Shown here: positions 7,268-15,448 of the stretch, piece by piece
Numbering within the stretch: the stretch's first letter is position 1
Layout: each line of letters starts with the position of its first letter
Origin: Rhodopseudomonas palustris
Lineage (GTDB): Bacteria > Pseudomonadota > Alphaproteobacteria > Rhizobiales > Xanthobacteraceae
Assembly (NCBI RefSeq): GCF_034479375.1
Contig: NZ_CP140155.1
Location: 4,006,501 to 4,070,500, forward strand
Direction: 5' to 3'
Length of the DNA stretch: 64,000 nt
Made by a program: the position numbers and the translations under genes
Notes under the pieces: model-generated
Databases searched by the model: none
What the model saw: the letters and a program-made list of their open reading frames with translations, nothing else
Told to the model about the DNA's origin: nothing

Positions 7268-7305
7268 TTGTAACCGCTCGGAGTCTGGCTATATTCTGGC
7301 CAGAA
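7268..7305 (+). promoter_or_regulatory. Promoter and operator of the toxin-antitoxin operon
   Basis: TTGTAA (7268-7273), 16 bases, TATATT (7290-7295) forms a good sigma-70-like promoter. A perfect 12-bp palindrome TTCTGGCCAGAA (7294-7305) overlaps the -10 and runs into the toxin start codon, with another TCTGGC half-site at 7284-7289, 11 bases from the matching half-site. This arrangement is what autorepression by an antitoxin complex would need. No Shine-Dalgarno precedes the toxin ATG, so the mRNA may be nearly leaderless. Confidence 0.5.
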
Positions 7306-7598
7306 TGACGTTCGAGATCGTTTTGGCTCCCGAGGCTGTCGAGGACTTCAAGACACTGCGCGCGAAGGCCCGCGCGGAAGTGCGCACGGCGCTCGAAACA
7401 CACCTTCGGCACACGCCGACGAAAGTGAGCCGAAGTCGTATCAAACGCTTGCGCGGGCTGCGCCAGCCGCAATATCGCCTCCGCGTCGGTGAGATACGAA
7501 TATTCTACGATGTCCTGGATACGACCGTTCAGGTGTTGGCGATCGTCCCCAAAACGGAGGCAGACACGTGGCTCGCACAATTCGGAGACCCGGCGTGA
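7305..7598 (+). CDS. RelE/ParE-superfamily toxin
   Basis: A 97-residue protein with the RelE/ParE fold pattern: an N-terminal strand (MTFEIVLAPEAVEDFKTL), a helical pair, then strands RLRGLRQPQYRLRVGEIRIFYDV and VQVLAIVPKTEA. The RLR-G-x-R-x-Y segment is typical of RelE-type mRNA interferases and of ParE relatives; sequence alone does not separate mRNA cleavage from gyrase inhibition. It is the first gene of a two-gene operon with a Phd-type antitoxin that overlaps its 3' end. Toxin-first order is the reverse of classic relBE/phd-doc and resembles higBA-type organisation. Confidence 0.85.
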   Translation: MTFEIVLAPEAVEDFKTLRAKARAEVRTALETHLRHTPTKVSRSRIKRLRGLRQPQYRLRVGEIRIFYDVLDTTVQVLAIVPKTEADTWLAQFGDPA

Positions 7599-7843
7599 AG
7601 CAGGTTCCGCTGTCCGAGGTGAAGGACGATCTGTCGCGCTATCTGCGCGAAGCCGAGACCCAGCAGATCGTGATCACGCGTCACGGCAAGCCGGCGGGCG
7701 TGCTGATCGGATTCGAATCGGAGGACGACTGGTTCGACTATCGTCTCGAAAACGATCCGCGATTTCAGCGGCGCATCGAGCAGGCACGGAGCAGCCTGCA
7801 GGACGGGCGCGCGGTCCGGCTCGAAGACCTCGACACCGACTGA
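7568..7843 (+). CDS. Phd/YefM-family antitoxin
   Basis: A 91-residue antitoxin. The N-terminal DNA-binding domain reads VKQVPLSEVKDDLSRYLREAETQQIVITRHGKPAGVLI, the Phd/YefM signature. An acidic, flexible C-terminus (RLEDLDTD) is expected to wrap the toxin. The GTG at 7568 has GGAGG 7 bases upstream and overlaps the toxin gene by 31 bases. A second GTG at 7595, with GGAG 7 bases upstream, overlaps the toxin stop as GTGA. Either start gives translational coupling to the toxin. Confidence 0.85.
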   Translation: MARTIRRPGVKQVPLSEVKDDLSRYLREAETQQIVITRHGKPAGVLIGFESEDDWFDYRLENDPRFQRRIEQARSSLQDGRAVRLEDLDTD

Positions 7844-7930
7844 CAATCTCAACGGCGACCAGTTCCCGCGGGTGGCGATGCGAACGTCGTCCGCCCGCTG
7901 GCGAGACTCCCGGCGAAGCGGGCCCGCGAT

Positions 7931-10498
7931 TCATCCTATATCGGACAAACACGCCGCGAATTGCGCGCCGATCTTCGACTTCATCGTCCCGACCTCCCGT
8001 TCGATGCCCGCCGCCACCAGCGGCGCCTGATCGGCCGTGATCGGCGGGGAGAACACGTAGCCCTGCACGAAGTCGCAGTCGAAGCCGGTGAGCACGTCCA
8101 CCTCCGCGGCCAGTTCGGCGCCTTCCGCCACGACGCTCATGCCGAGGCCGTGCGAGAGCGCGATGATGCCGCCGAGCAGTTTGCGTTTCTCCGGCACGGT
8201 GGCGATGCCGTCGACGAATATCCGGTCGATCTTCAGGCAATTGAACGGCAGGCGCGTCAGATAGCCGAGCGACGAATAGCCGGAGCCGAAATCATCGAGC
8301 GCCAGTTGGATGCCGAGCTTCGACAACGCCGCAAGCGTACTACTGACCTTCTGCTTGGTATGATCGACAAACAGGCTTTCGGTCAGCTCCAGGCAGAGCA
8401 GCTCTGCAGGCAGGCCGGTCTCTGCAAGCACAGCAGCCACGACCGCCTCGAAATCGCCGTTCCAGATCTGAGCCGGCGACACGTTCACCGAAATCGACCG
8501 TGGCGGCAATCCGGCATCCAGCCAGGCGCGCATCTGCCTGCAGGCATCGCGCAGAACCCAATGGCCGAGATCGACGATCAGGCCGGTGCTTTCCGCAATC
8601 GGAATGAATTCCGACGGCGCAATCGGCCCGCGCTCGGGATGGCTCCACCGCAGCAGCGCCTCGAAGCCACTGACCCGGCCGGTCTTCAGATCGATCTGGG
8701 GCTGGTAGTTTGTCGTGAGGCCGCCGCTCTCGACGGCGTGGCGCAGGCGCCGGCCGAGGTCCAGCCTTTGATCGACCGCCTCGGCGTAGATCGGCTCGAA
8801 CAGTTGCGCCCGGCCGCGCCCGGCCTCCTTGGCCATGTAGAGCGCGAGGTCCGCGTTGCGCGAGGCTTTCTCCACGGTTGCGCCATGCTCGGGCAGGACG
8901 GCGACGCCGATGGTGGCGCCGATGCAGGCCTCGCCTTCGGCGAGTTCGACCGGGACGGATAGTTTGGCGATGATTCGATCAGCAAGGGCGATCGGTTCGT
9001 CGGCGGACGCGGATCGGCTGTTGGTCAGCACCGCGAATTCATCGCCGCCGATCCGGGCGATGAAAGCTTGCGGATCCAGCTCCTGCCTCAACACCCTCGC
9101 GACGTGAATCAGCAAGGCGTCTCCGGTGGAATGGCCGAGGGAATCGTTGACCTCCTTGAAGCGGTCGAGGTCGATCAGCAGTAGCGCGTTGCGGGCGGCT
9201 GCCGAAACGGGTTGATCGAGAAGAGAGGCGAGTTTGCGCTTGAACAGCGCGCGATTGGCGAGCCCCGTCAAAGGATCCGTATAGGCGAGCTGTTCGAGCC
9301 TGCGCTCGGCTTCCTTGCGATCGGTGACGTCCTGGGCGGTGCCGATCAGGCCGATGATCTGTCCGTTGACGATCTCGGCCTTGCAGATGATGGCCAGATC
9401 GCGCGGCGCGCCGTCGGCGTGCAGGATGCGGATGTCGGCGGCTTCCGTCTCGCTGCCGCGAAGCACACGGCCCTGCAGCTTCAGAAGACGCTGCGCATCG
9501 TCGTCGAGAAAATAGGACCTCGTGCCCTCGTAGGTCGGTTCGAACGCGGCCGGCTCCAGGCCGAGGAGTTGGTAGAGTTCGGGCGACCAGACGGTTCGGC
9601 CCGTCCCCAGCCTGTGATTCCAGGTTCCGATTTTGCCGAGCTGATGCGCCTCTTCCAGAGCCCGCGTACGCTGGTCGAGCAGCGCGCGGGCGACCTCGAG
9701 CTGGGTGATATCGCTCGCCGTGCCGCGATAGCCCAGGAATGTCCCGTCGTCCGCAAAGATCGGCTTGCCGCTGGTGCTGATACTGATCCGCGAGCCGTCG
9801 TTCCCGACCGAGGTGTAGACGAAGTCGCGGAACGGGCGACGGGCTTCCATGTCGGCCCGGTGCTGGGCCATGGAGCCTTCTTCTTCGGGTGCGAAGGACA
9901 GCTCCCAGCGCGCCTTGCCGCCGGAAGCCACCGTCTGCAGGGCTGCATTCCCGTCGAGCGATTTGGGATAGGGGAGCAGCCGATGGTCGGGGCCGCTCTC
10001 CCAACACCAGTCCGAAGCGGTGCTGACGAAATCCGCCAGACGCTGTTCGCTCTCGGCTAACAGCCGTCGCGCCGTGGTCTTTTGCGTGACGTCCCGGACG
10101 ACGCCGAAGACCCGCTGAACACGACCGTTCGAATCGAATTCCGGTTCGCCGTGCACGACGCAATCGAGCTGACTGCCGTCGGATTTGAGCAGTCTCGTCT
10201 CGACCGCGAATGGCCGCCCCTCGGTCCAGCACGCGGCGTAATGGGCCCGCAAGTCGTCGCGGCGTTCGGACGGCTGACGATCTCGCGTCGCAGCAATCGG
10301 AGCGGAACCATGCGGCGTTTGCAAATCGTAGAGCGATAAAACCTCAGGCGACAACCAGAAATCGGTCGCCGCGGCGTTGTACGATTCCCAATACCCGATG
10401 CGGGCCATCGTCATCGCTCGACGGAGAGACCACTCCTGATGCCACCCCCGCGCTTCTCGGGCGTAGGGCTGCCGCAATGACGCTCCACGAACGGCCAT
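7931..10498 (-). CDS. PAS-GGDEF-EAL cyclic-di-GMP enzyme
   Basis: An 855-residue soluble protein; the chosen ATG at 10498 has GGGGA upstream, and a TTG at 10525 is possible. About 400 N-terminal residues hold three PAS-type sensor domains, one with a PAC-like GYRGTASDIT segment and the last ending GLIGTAQDVTDRKEAE. The GGDEF domain has an intact active-site RIGGDEFAVL (about 480). The EAL domain has GFEALLRWSHPERG (about 610) and a DDFGSGYSSLGYL loop, so both cyclase and phosphodiesterase catalytic residues look intact. No membrane segment is seen, so it probably senses a cytoplasmic signal. It is a single gene on the minus strand. Confidence 0.92.
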   Translation of the reverse strand: MAVRGASLRQPYAREARGWHQEWSLRRAMTMARIGYWESYNAAATDFWLSPEVLSLYDLQTPHGSAPIAATRDRQPSERRDDLRAHYAACWTEGRPFAVETRLLKSDGSQLDCVVHGEPEFDSNGRVQRVFGVVRDVTQKTTARRLLAESEQRLADFVSTASDWCWESGPDHRLLPYPKSLDGNAALQTVASGGKARWELSFAPEEEGSMAQHRADMEARRPFRDFVYTSVGNDGSRISISTSGKPIFADDGTFLGYRGTASDITQLEVARALLDQRTRALEEAHQLGKIGTWNHRLGTGRTVWSPELYQLLGLEPAAFEPTYEGTRSYFLDDDAQRLLKLQGRVLRGSETEAADIRILHADGAPRDLAIICKAEIVNGQIIGLIGTAQDVTDRKEAERRLEQLAYTDPLTGLANRALFKRKLASLLDQPVSAAARNALLLIDLDRFKEVNDSLGHSTGDALLIHVARVLRQELDPQAFIARIGGDEFAVLTNSRSASADEPIALADRIIAKLSVPVELAEGEACIGATIGVAVLPEHGATVEKASRNADLALYMAKEAGRGRAQLFEPIYAEAVDQRLDLGRRLRHAVESGGLTTNYQPQIDLKTGRVSGFEALLRWSHPERGPIAPSEFIPIAESTGLIVDLGHWVLRDACRQMRAWLDAGLPPRSISVNVSPAQIWNGDFEAVVAAVLAETGLPAELLCLELTESLFVDHTKQKVSSTLAALSKLGIQLALDDFGSGYSSLGYLTRLPFNCLKIDRIFVDGIATVPEKRKLLGGIIALSHGLGMSVVAEGAELAAEVDVLTGFDCDFVQGYVFSPPITADQAPLVAAGIEREVGTMKSKIGAQFAACLSDIG

Positions 10499-10746
10499 CG
10501 TTCCCCAACCAAGACGAACGTGCAAAATAATACCGCCTAATTGCTAGCATGAGGCGGCTGGGCGTCAGAGCAGCAAGTGTGATCAGGATAGGAGCGTTCT
10601 CCATCGTGGTATAATTTGCGTGAACCTGGATGGGAACGTCGAGCTGTCGACCGCAACCCTAGCCGACAACCAGCCGGAGCAAGGGCTCGATCGGCGGCCG
10701 GAGTTCATGACGAACCGCTTCGCCCAACGCGGCGCGTGCGCGGCGC

Positions 10747-11946
10747 TCACAACGCCCCCAGCAAATCCCCCCGTAAATCCTCGTAATCCTCCAGCCCCAC
10801 CGAAATCCGGATCAGCCCGTCGGTGAACCCGTGCCGGGCGCGTTCGTCGGGGTCGTAGGTGGCGTGGGTCATGCTGGCGGGGTGCTGGATCAGGGTTTCG
10901 GCGTCGCCGAGGCTCACCGCCCGGGTGGCGATCTTCACATTGTCCATCAGCGCGCGGCCGGCGGCGAGGCCGCCTTTCAGCTCCAACGCGATCATGCCGC
11001 CCATCTGGCGCATCTGCTTTTGCGCGAGCGCGTGCTGCGGATGGCTGGGAAGGCCCGGGTAGTACACCCGCGCCACCGCCGGGTGGGCTTCGAGGTCGCG
11101 GGCGAGCTTTTCGGCGGTGGCGCAGTGGCGGTCCATCCGCAGCGTCAGCGTTTTCAGCCCGCGCAAAATCAGAAAGGCGTCGAACGCCGAGATGCAGGCG
11201 CCGTTCAGCTCCTTGATGCCGGTGAAGCGCAGCCGGTCGATGATCTCCTGCGACGCCACCACGGCGCCGGCCAGCAGATCGCCATGGCCGCCGAGATATT
11301 TGGTCGCCGAATGGGTGACGATGTCGGCGCCGAGTTCGAGCGGGCGCTGCAGATACGGCGTGCAATAGGTGTTGTCGACCACGAGCAGCGCGCCGGCGCG
11401 GCGGGCAATCGCCGCGATGGCGGCGATATCGACCACCCGCATGTTCGGGTTCGACGGCGTCTCGGTGAACACCATCCTGGTGTTCGCGCTCAGCGCCGCT
11501 TCGAGGCCGGCCGGATCGGTGAGGTCGGCGAACCGCACCCGGATGCCGAAGCGCGGCAGATGATGCTCGAACAGGCCGAAGGTGCAGCCATACAGCATCT
11601 GGTCGGCGACGATCTCGTCGCCGCCGTTGAGCAGCGTCCAGACCAAAGCGGTCAGCGCGCCGACGCCCGAGGAGGTCGCGAGCGCCGCCTCGCCGCCTTC
11701 CAGCTCGGCGAGCCGGCGCTCCAGCACCGCCACCGTCGGGTTGCCGACCCGGCCATAGATGAAGCCCTCGGCCTCGCCGGCGAACCGCGCCGCGCCCTCG
11801 GCGGCGCTGTCGAACGCATAGGTCGAGGTCAGGAACACCGGCGGGTTGAGGCTGCCGAGATGCGCCTGCGGGTCGTAGCCATGGTGGATGGCGCGGGTGG
11901 CGAAGCCGAGGCTGTTCGGGAGATGGCGGGTCGGCGGAAGGGTCAT
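10747..11946 (-). CDS. megL: L-methionine gamma-lyase (PLP-dependent)
   Basis: A 399-residue Cys/Met-metabolism PLP enzyme. The cofactor lysine is K216 in SATKYLGGHGD. The cysteine in LYGCTFG (C121) corresponds to the residue typical of methionine gamma-lyases, which favours that assignment over cystathionine gamma-lyase or O-succinylhomoserine sulfhydrylase. The enzyme splits methionine to methanethiol, ammonia and 2-oxobutyrate. A divergent Lrp/AsnC regulator with a strong inverted repeat between the two genes parallels the known mdeA-mdeR pair of Pseudomonas putida. Starts at ATG 11946 with GGAGCG upstream. Confidence 0.85.
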   Translation of the reverse strand: MTLPPTRHLPNSLGFATRAIHHGYDPQAHLGSLNPPVFLTSTYAFDSAAEGAARFAGEAEGFIYGRVGNPTVAVLERRLAELEGGEAALATSSGVGALTALVWTLLNGGDEIVADQMLYGCTFGLFEHHLPRFGIRVRFADLTDPAGLEAALSANTRMVFTETPSNPNMRVVDIAAIAAIARRAGALLVVDNTYCTPYLQRPLELGADIVTHSATKYLGGHGDLLAGAVVASQEIIDRLRFTGIKELNGACISAFDAFLILRGLKTLTLRMDRHCATAEKLARDLEAHPAVARVYYPGLPSHPQHALAQKQMRQMGGMIALELKGGLAAGRALMDNVKIATRAVSLGDAETLIQHPASMTHATYDPDERARHGFTDGLIRISVGLEDYEDLRGDLLGAL

Positions 11947-11993
11947 GGGGCGCTCCTTTGCGCTTCAGTATGGCGCAGGTCCGGCCGCCGATC

Positions 11994-12040
11994 TTGCCAA
12001 AGATGCCACAGAAGAGCTATGAATTGGCGATCTTCGGCAA
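11994..12040. promoter_or_regulatory. Inverted-repeat operator between megL and the Lrp-type regulator
   Basis: TTGCCAAAGATGCC at 11994-12007 is mirrored by GGCGATCTTCGGCAA at 12026-12040, differing only by an inserted G and one substitution. The arms are separated by 18 bases and sit midway in the 109-base divergent promoter. This is the expected place for an Lrp/AsnC octamer to bind and control both genes. Confidence 0.6.
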
Positions 12041-12055
12041 ATTGCTGCGCAGCAT

Positions 12056-12568
12056 ATGAGCGATCCTGCCAAAATCGATCCCCTCATAACCAATCCCGCC
12101 AGGGCCAGCCTGGACGCGATCGACCTCAAGATCCTCGCCGAGCTGCAGGCCGACGCCCGGATTGCCAACATCACGCTGGCCGAGCGGGTCGGGCTGTCGC
12201 CGTCGCCCTGTTCGCGGCGGGTCCGGCTGCTGGAACAGGCCGGCGTGGTGGCGGGCTATCGGGCGCTGATCGATCGCGCGGCGGTCGGGCTGTCGGTCAC
12301 CGCCTTCGCGGGCATCCGGGTCGAGCGGCATTCGCGCGACAATGCCGAGGCGTTCATCGCCGCGGTGCGCGACATGCCGGAGGTGGTCGCCTGCCATCTG
12401 GTGTCGGGCGACGCCGATTTCCTGCTCGAAGTGGTGGTGCCGGATATCGCCGCCTACGAGGCCACCGTGCTGCGCGGCCTGCTGGCGCTGCCGACGGTGC
12501 GGGACATCCGCACCTCCTTCGTGATGCGCAGCGACAAGCTCGACGGCCCGCTGCCGCTGCCGAAGTGA
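12056..12568 (+). CDS. Lrp/AsnC-family transcriptional regulator (MdeR-like)
   Basis: A 170-residue Lrp/AsnC protein. The N-terminal winged helix-turn-helix (about 20-70: LDAIDLKILAELQADARI ... GLSPSPCSRRVRLLEQAG) is followed by the RAM ligand-binding domain (AFAGIRVERHS, CHLVSGDADFLLEVVVPD). It is divergent from methionine gamma-lyase, so it is probably the methionine-responsive activator of that gene, as MdeR is in P. putida. The inverted repeat at 11994-12040 is its likely binding site. The gene ends 9 bases before the convergent trxC. Confidence 0.88.
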   Translation: MSDPAKIDPLITNPARASLDAIDLKILAELQADARIANITLAERVGLSPSPCSRRVRLLEQAGVVAGYRALIDRAAVGLSVTAFAGIRVERHSRDNAEAFIAAVRDMPEVVACHLVSGDADFLLEVVVPDIAAYEATVLRGLLALPTVRDIRTSFVMRSDKLDGPLPLPK

Positions 12569-12577
12569 CGCCGCGGC

Positions 12578-13015
12578 TCAGCCCGGCAAATTCTCCCGCA
12601 CCCAGCGCACGATCGCGCTGGCCGGCATCGCGCCGGAGGTGCGGGCGCGCTCGCGGCCGCCGTCGAACAGGATCATGGTCGGGATGCCGCTGATGCCGAG
12701 CCGGGCGGCGATCTGCTGCTCGTTGTCGGAATTCAGCTTGATCAGCCGCACCGTCGGCTCGAGCTCGCGCGCCGCGATCTCATAGGCCGGCGCCATCGCC
12801 CGGCACGGCCCGCACCACGGCGCCCAGACGTCGACCAGCACCGGCACCGAGCTGCGCGCGATCTGCTTGTCGAAAACGTCGCCGCCGACATCGGCGGGGT
12901 GGCCGTCGAAAATCTTCGCGCCGCATTTGCCGCATTTGGCTTCGAGCGCGGAGCGCTGCTCCGGCAGCCGGTTGACCCCGCCGCATTGCGTGCACACCAC
13001 CAGACGATCGGACAT
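12578..13015 (-). CDS. trxC: Thioredoxin 2 (zinc-type)
   Basis: A 145-residue thioredoxin with an N-terminal zinc-binding extension made of two CxxC pairs (CTQCGG and CGKCG), followed by a thioredoxin domain with the active site WAPWCGPCRAM near residue 66. This is the TrxC architecture: a cytoplasmic disulfide reductase active in oxidative stress. The ATG at 13015 has GGAG 8 bases upstream and gives the family length. It is convergent with the Lrp-type gene. Confidence 0.92.
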   Translation of the reverse strand: MSDRLVVCTQCGGVNRLPEQRSALEAKCGKCGAKIFDGHPADVGGDVFDKQIARSSVPVLVDVWAPWCGPCRAMAPAYEIAARELEPTVRLIKLNSDNEQQIAARLGISGIPTMILFDGGRERARTSGAMPASAIVRWVRENLPG

Positions 13016-13107
13016 CGGACGCACTCCGGTCATTGCCGGACTATCATCTAGGTAGCGCCGGCCCCGGCGCCAACGGCCGGCGGCGCAAGCCGGCGACGGA
13101 GTCGCGG

Positions 13108-13329
13108 TCAGCCCGGCTCCCGCGCGACCCAGCGTTCGTCCTGTTTGCGATACTGCTTCTTCACCGCCGCCCAGGCGACGCGATGCGCGGTGCTCTCCTG
13201 CTCCTCGGCGCCGCGGTCGGCATATTCGGCGAACGCGCTGTTGAAAGCGACCAGATAGATCTCCTGCGCGTGCAGCGGCAGCCGCACCTGCAGCGACGGG
13301 GGAAGATCGTCGGTCGAGCTGTAAGGCAT
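13108..13329 (-). CDS. chaB: ChaB family protein
   Basis: A 73-residue protein beginning MPYSSTDDLPPSLQ, followed by LPLHAQEIYLVAFNSAFAEY and STAHRVAWAAVKKQY. These blocks match the ChaB family (E. coli ChaB begins MPYKTKSDLPESV), annotated as a cation-transport regulator although the molecular role is unclear. The ATG at 13329 has GGAG 7 bases upstream; an upstream in-frame ATG at 13356 lacks one. No chaA-type antiporter gene is adjacent. Confidence 0.85.
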   Translation of the reverse strand: MPYSSTDDLPPSLQVRLPLHAQEIYLVAFNSAFAEYADRGAEEQESTAHRVAWAAVKKQYRKQDERWVAREPG

Positions 13330-13572
13330 CCCGCTCTCCTCGCCGCGCGCGCCCATCCGCGCGGGCAGCGACGGCCGCCGAACCCGCGGTGGCCGGTTCG
13401 TTGTTGCGGCGACGCTCGCATCCGAATGCGGCGGCGTCGCGTCGCCGCGGAACCGCCTGCGGCGCCGGCTTGATCCGGATCAATCGAGGCGCGGCCGGGC
13501 GCTCCTAACATCTCGGCCGGCTCGGATGGTGGTGGCGAGCTTCGCCGATGGCGACGATCAGGGGAGGTTGCG

Positions 13573-14307
13573 ATGGCGGCTTCGGGCTCCCGGCATCCAC
13601 CGATCAGCAATGATGCGACCGACTTCGCCGCGCAGCGCGAGCGGATGGTCGCGCAGCAGATCGTCGCGCGCGGCGTGCGTGATCCGCTGGTGCTCGACGC
13701 GATGCGCCAGGTGCCGCGCGAGGCGTTCCTGCCGGAGCGGACCCGCGATCTCGCTTATGACGATTCGCCGCTGCCGATCGGCTGCGATCAGACCATCTCG
13801 CAGCCCTACATCGTCGCCGCCATGATCGAGGCGCTGCAGTTGAAAGGCGGCGAGCGGGTGCTCGAAATCGGCGCCGGCTCCGGCTATGCGGCCGCGGTGC
13901 TGGCGCGGATCGCCGGCGAAATCATCACCATCGAACGCATCGGCGCGCTCGCCGACAGGGCCGCGGCGACGCTCGCCGCGCTCGGCATCGGCCATGTGCA
14001 GGTCCGGCAGGGCGACGGCTCGCGCGGCTGGCCGCAGCGCGCGCCGTATGATGCGATCGTGGTGGCGGCGGCCGGGCCGCATCCGCCGGAATCGCTCAAG
14101 GCGCAGCTTGCGATCGGCGGCCGGCTGGTGATGCCGGTGGGCGCCGATCAGCGCGCCCAGAAGCTGCTCCGGCTGACGCGCACGGGCGCCGACGACTTCC
14201 GCTGCGAGCAACTCGCCGACGTCCGCTTCGTGCCGCTGGTCGGCGACGAAGGCTGGGCGTCGCCCGCGCCGGACCAGGCCGGACCGACCATTGCGGAGAG
14301 CAAATGA
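13573..14307 (+). CDS. pcm: Protein-L-isoaspartate O-methyltransferase
   Basis: A 244-residue SAM-dependent methyltransferase. The N-terminal block QRERMVAQQIVARGVRDPLV and the substrate loop GCDQTISQPYIVAAM are characteristic of Pcm. The SAM motif VLEIGAGSGYAAAVL is near residue 96. The enzyme starts repair of isoaspartyl damage in aged proteins. GGGAGG precedes the ATG by 5 bases. It is followed on the same strand by a universal stress protein gene 141 bases downstream. Confidence 0.92.
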   Translation: MAASGSRHPPISNDATDFAAQRERMVAQQIVARGVRDPLVLDAMRQVPREAFLPERTRDLAYDDSPLPIGCDQTISQPYIVAAMIEALQLKGGERVLEIGAGSGYAAAVLARIAGEIITIERIGALADRAAATLAALGIGHVQVRQGDGSRGWPQRAPYDAIVVAAAGPHPPESLKAQLAIGGRLVMPVGADQRAQKLLRLTRTGADDFRCEQLADVRFVPLVGDEGWASPAPDQAGPTIAESK

Positions 14308-14448
14308 GGCATGCACGGCGCGACGCTGCGGCCCGGCCATTTCGTTCCGCGGCAGTGCTATACAGCCGCATCGGCGCACGGCCGCGCACCGCGGATCGAT
14401 CGCCAGCGGCCGCAACGACAACCGACCAACACCAGGGGGAGCACGACC

Positions 14449-15273
14449 ATGATCAAGGATCTCATCGTCAATCTCGAACGCAACCCGTCGCGCGACGCCG
14501 TCGGCAGCGTCGCCATCGCGATCGCGCGGATGTTCGACGCCCATGTGTCGGGCGCCTGCTTCGCCTATGAGTCGCTGCCGAGCTTCACGATGCCGGACTT
14601 CCCCTCCGACGTGATGACCAAGATGCTGGCGGAGAGCGAGACCGCGGCCCGCGGCGCCGTCGAACGCTTCGAGGCCGCCTGCAAGCGCGAGGGGGTCTCG
14701 GCCGAGCATCATCTGCTGGAGACGCCCTACGGCACCTCGGGCCGGTTTCCGCGGATGGCGCGGCGGTTCGACCTGTCGGTGATCATGCAGTCCGATCCCG
14801 AGAACGCCGACAACGACATCCTGATCGAACAGGTGCTGTTCGATTCCGGCCGGCCGGTGCTGATCGTGCCCTACATCCAGAAAGAACCCGTCAAGCTCGA
14901 CCGGGTGATCTGCTGCTGGGACGGCAGCCGCGCCGCCACCCGCGCGATCAACGATGCGCGACCGTTGCTGCGCCGCGCCGGCGCGGTCGAGCTGTTGATC
15001 GTGCGCGACCACAAGGTCCGCGACCAGAACGAGCTGCGCGGCATCGAGATGGCCAACCATCTGGCGCGCCACGGCATCAAGCTCGACATCAAGATGATCA
15101 CCTCGCCGGATATCGGCGTCGCCGGCACCATCCTGTCGCATGTGGCGGATTCATCCGCCGACCTCTTGGTGATGGGCGGCTACGGCCATTCGCGGCTGCG
15201 CGAATTCGTACTCGGCGGCGTCACCCGCGAGATGCTGGCGTCGATGACCGTGCCGGTGCTGATGTCGCATTGA
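14449..15273 (+). CDS. UspA-family universal stress protein (tandem domains)
   Basis: A 274-residue protein with two Usp-like halves. The second (about 145-274) retains the nucleotide-binding signature VMGGYGHSRLREFVLGG near its end, and the first is more divergent. Tandem Usp proteins are usually cytoplasmic stress-survival factors. The ATG at 14449 follows AGGGGGAGC; an upstream in-frame extension to 14311 reads through low-quality sequence and is not chosen. The neighbour pcm also has a stress or repair role. Confidence 0.88.
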   Translation: MIKDLIVNLERNPSRDAVGSVAIAIARMFDAHVSGACFAYESLPSFTMPDFPSDVMTKMLAESETAARGAVERFEAACKREGVSAEHHLLETPYGTSGRFPRMARRFDLSVIMQSDPENADNDILIEQVLFDSGRPVLIVPYIQKEPVKLDRVICCWDGSRAATRAINDARPLLRRAGAVELLIVRDHKVRDQNELRGIEMANHLARHGIKLDIKMITSPDIGVAGTILSHVADSSADLLVMGGYGHSRLREFVLGGVTREMLASMTVPVLMSH

Positions 15274-15334
15274 GGGCGGCGGTTCGCTTGCCGCGATCGA
15301 CGCTTCTGTAGATCGTTCACGCTGCAAACTGCAC

Positions 15335-15425
15335 CGTCATGGCCGGGCTTCGTCCCGGCCATCCACGACTGTCCCGCCGCTGACTCGGCAAGTCGTGGAT
15401 GCCCGGGACGAGCCCGGGCATGACG
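15335..15425. repeat. Palindromic intergenic repeat (family B)
   Basis: CGTCATGGCCGGGCTTCGTC ... GACGAGCCCGGGCATGACG: a near-symmetric element between the converging usp and GH4 genes. It could act as a bidirectional transcription stop. Confidence 0.85.
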
Positions 15426-15448
15426 TGTTGAAAGTCAGTGCCGGCCCC

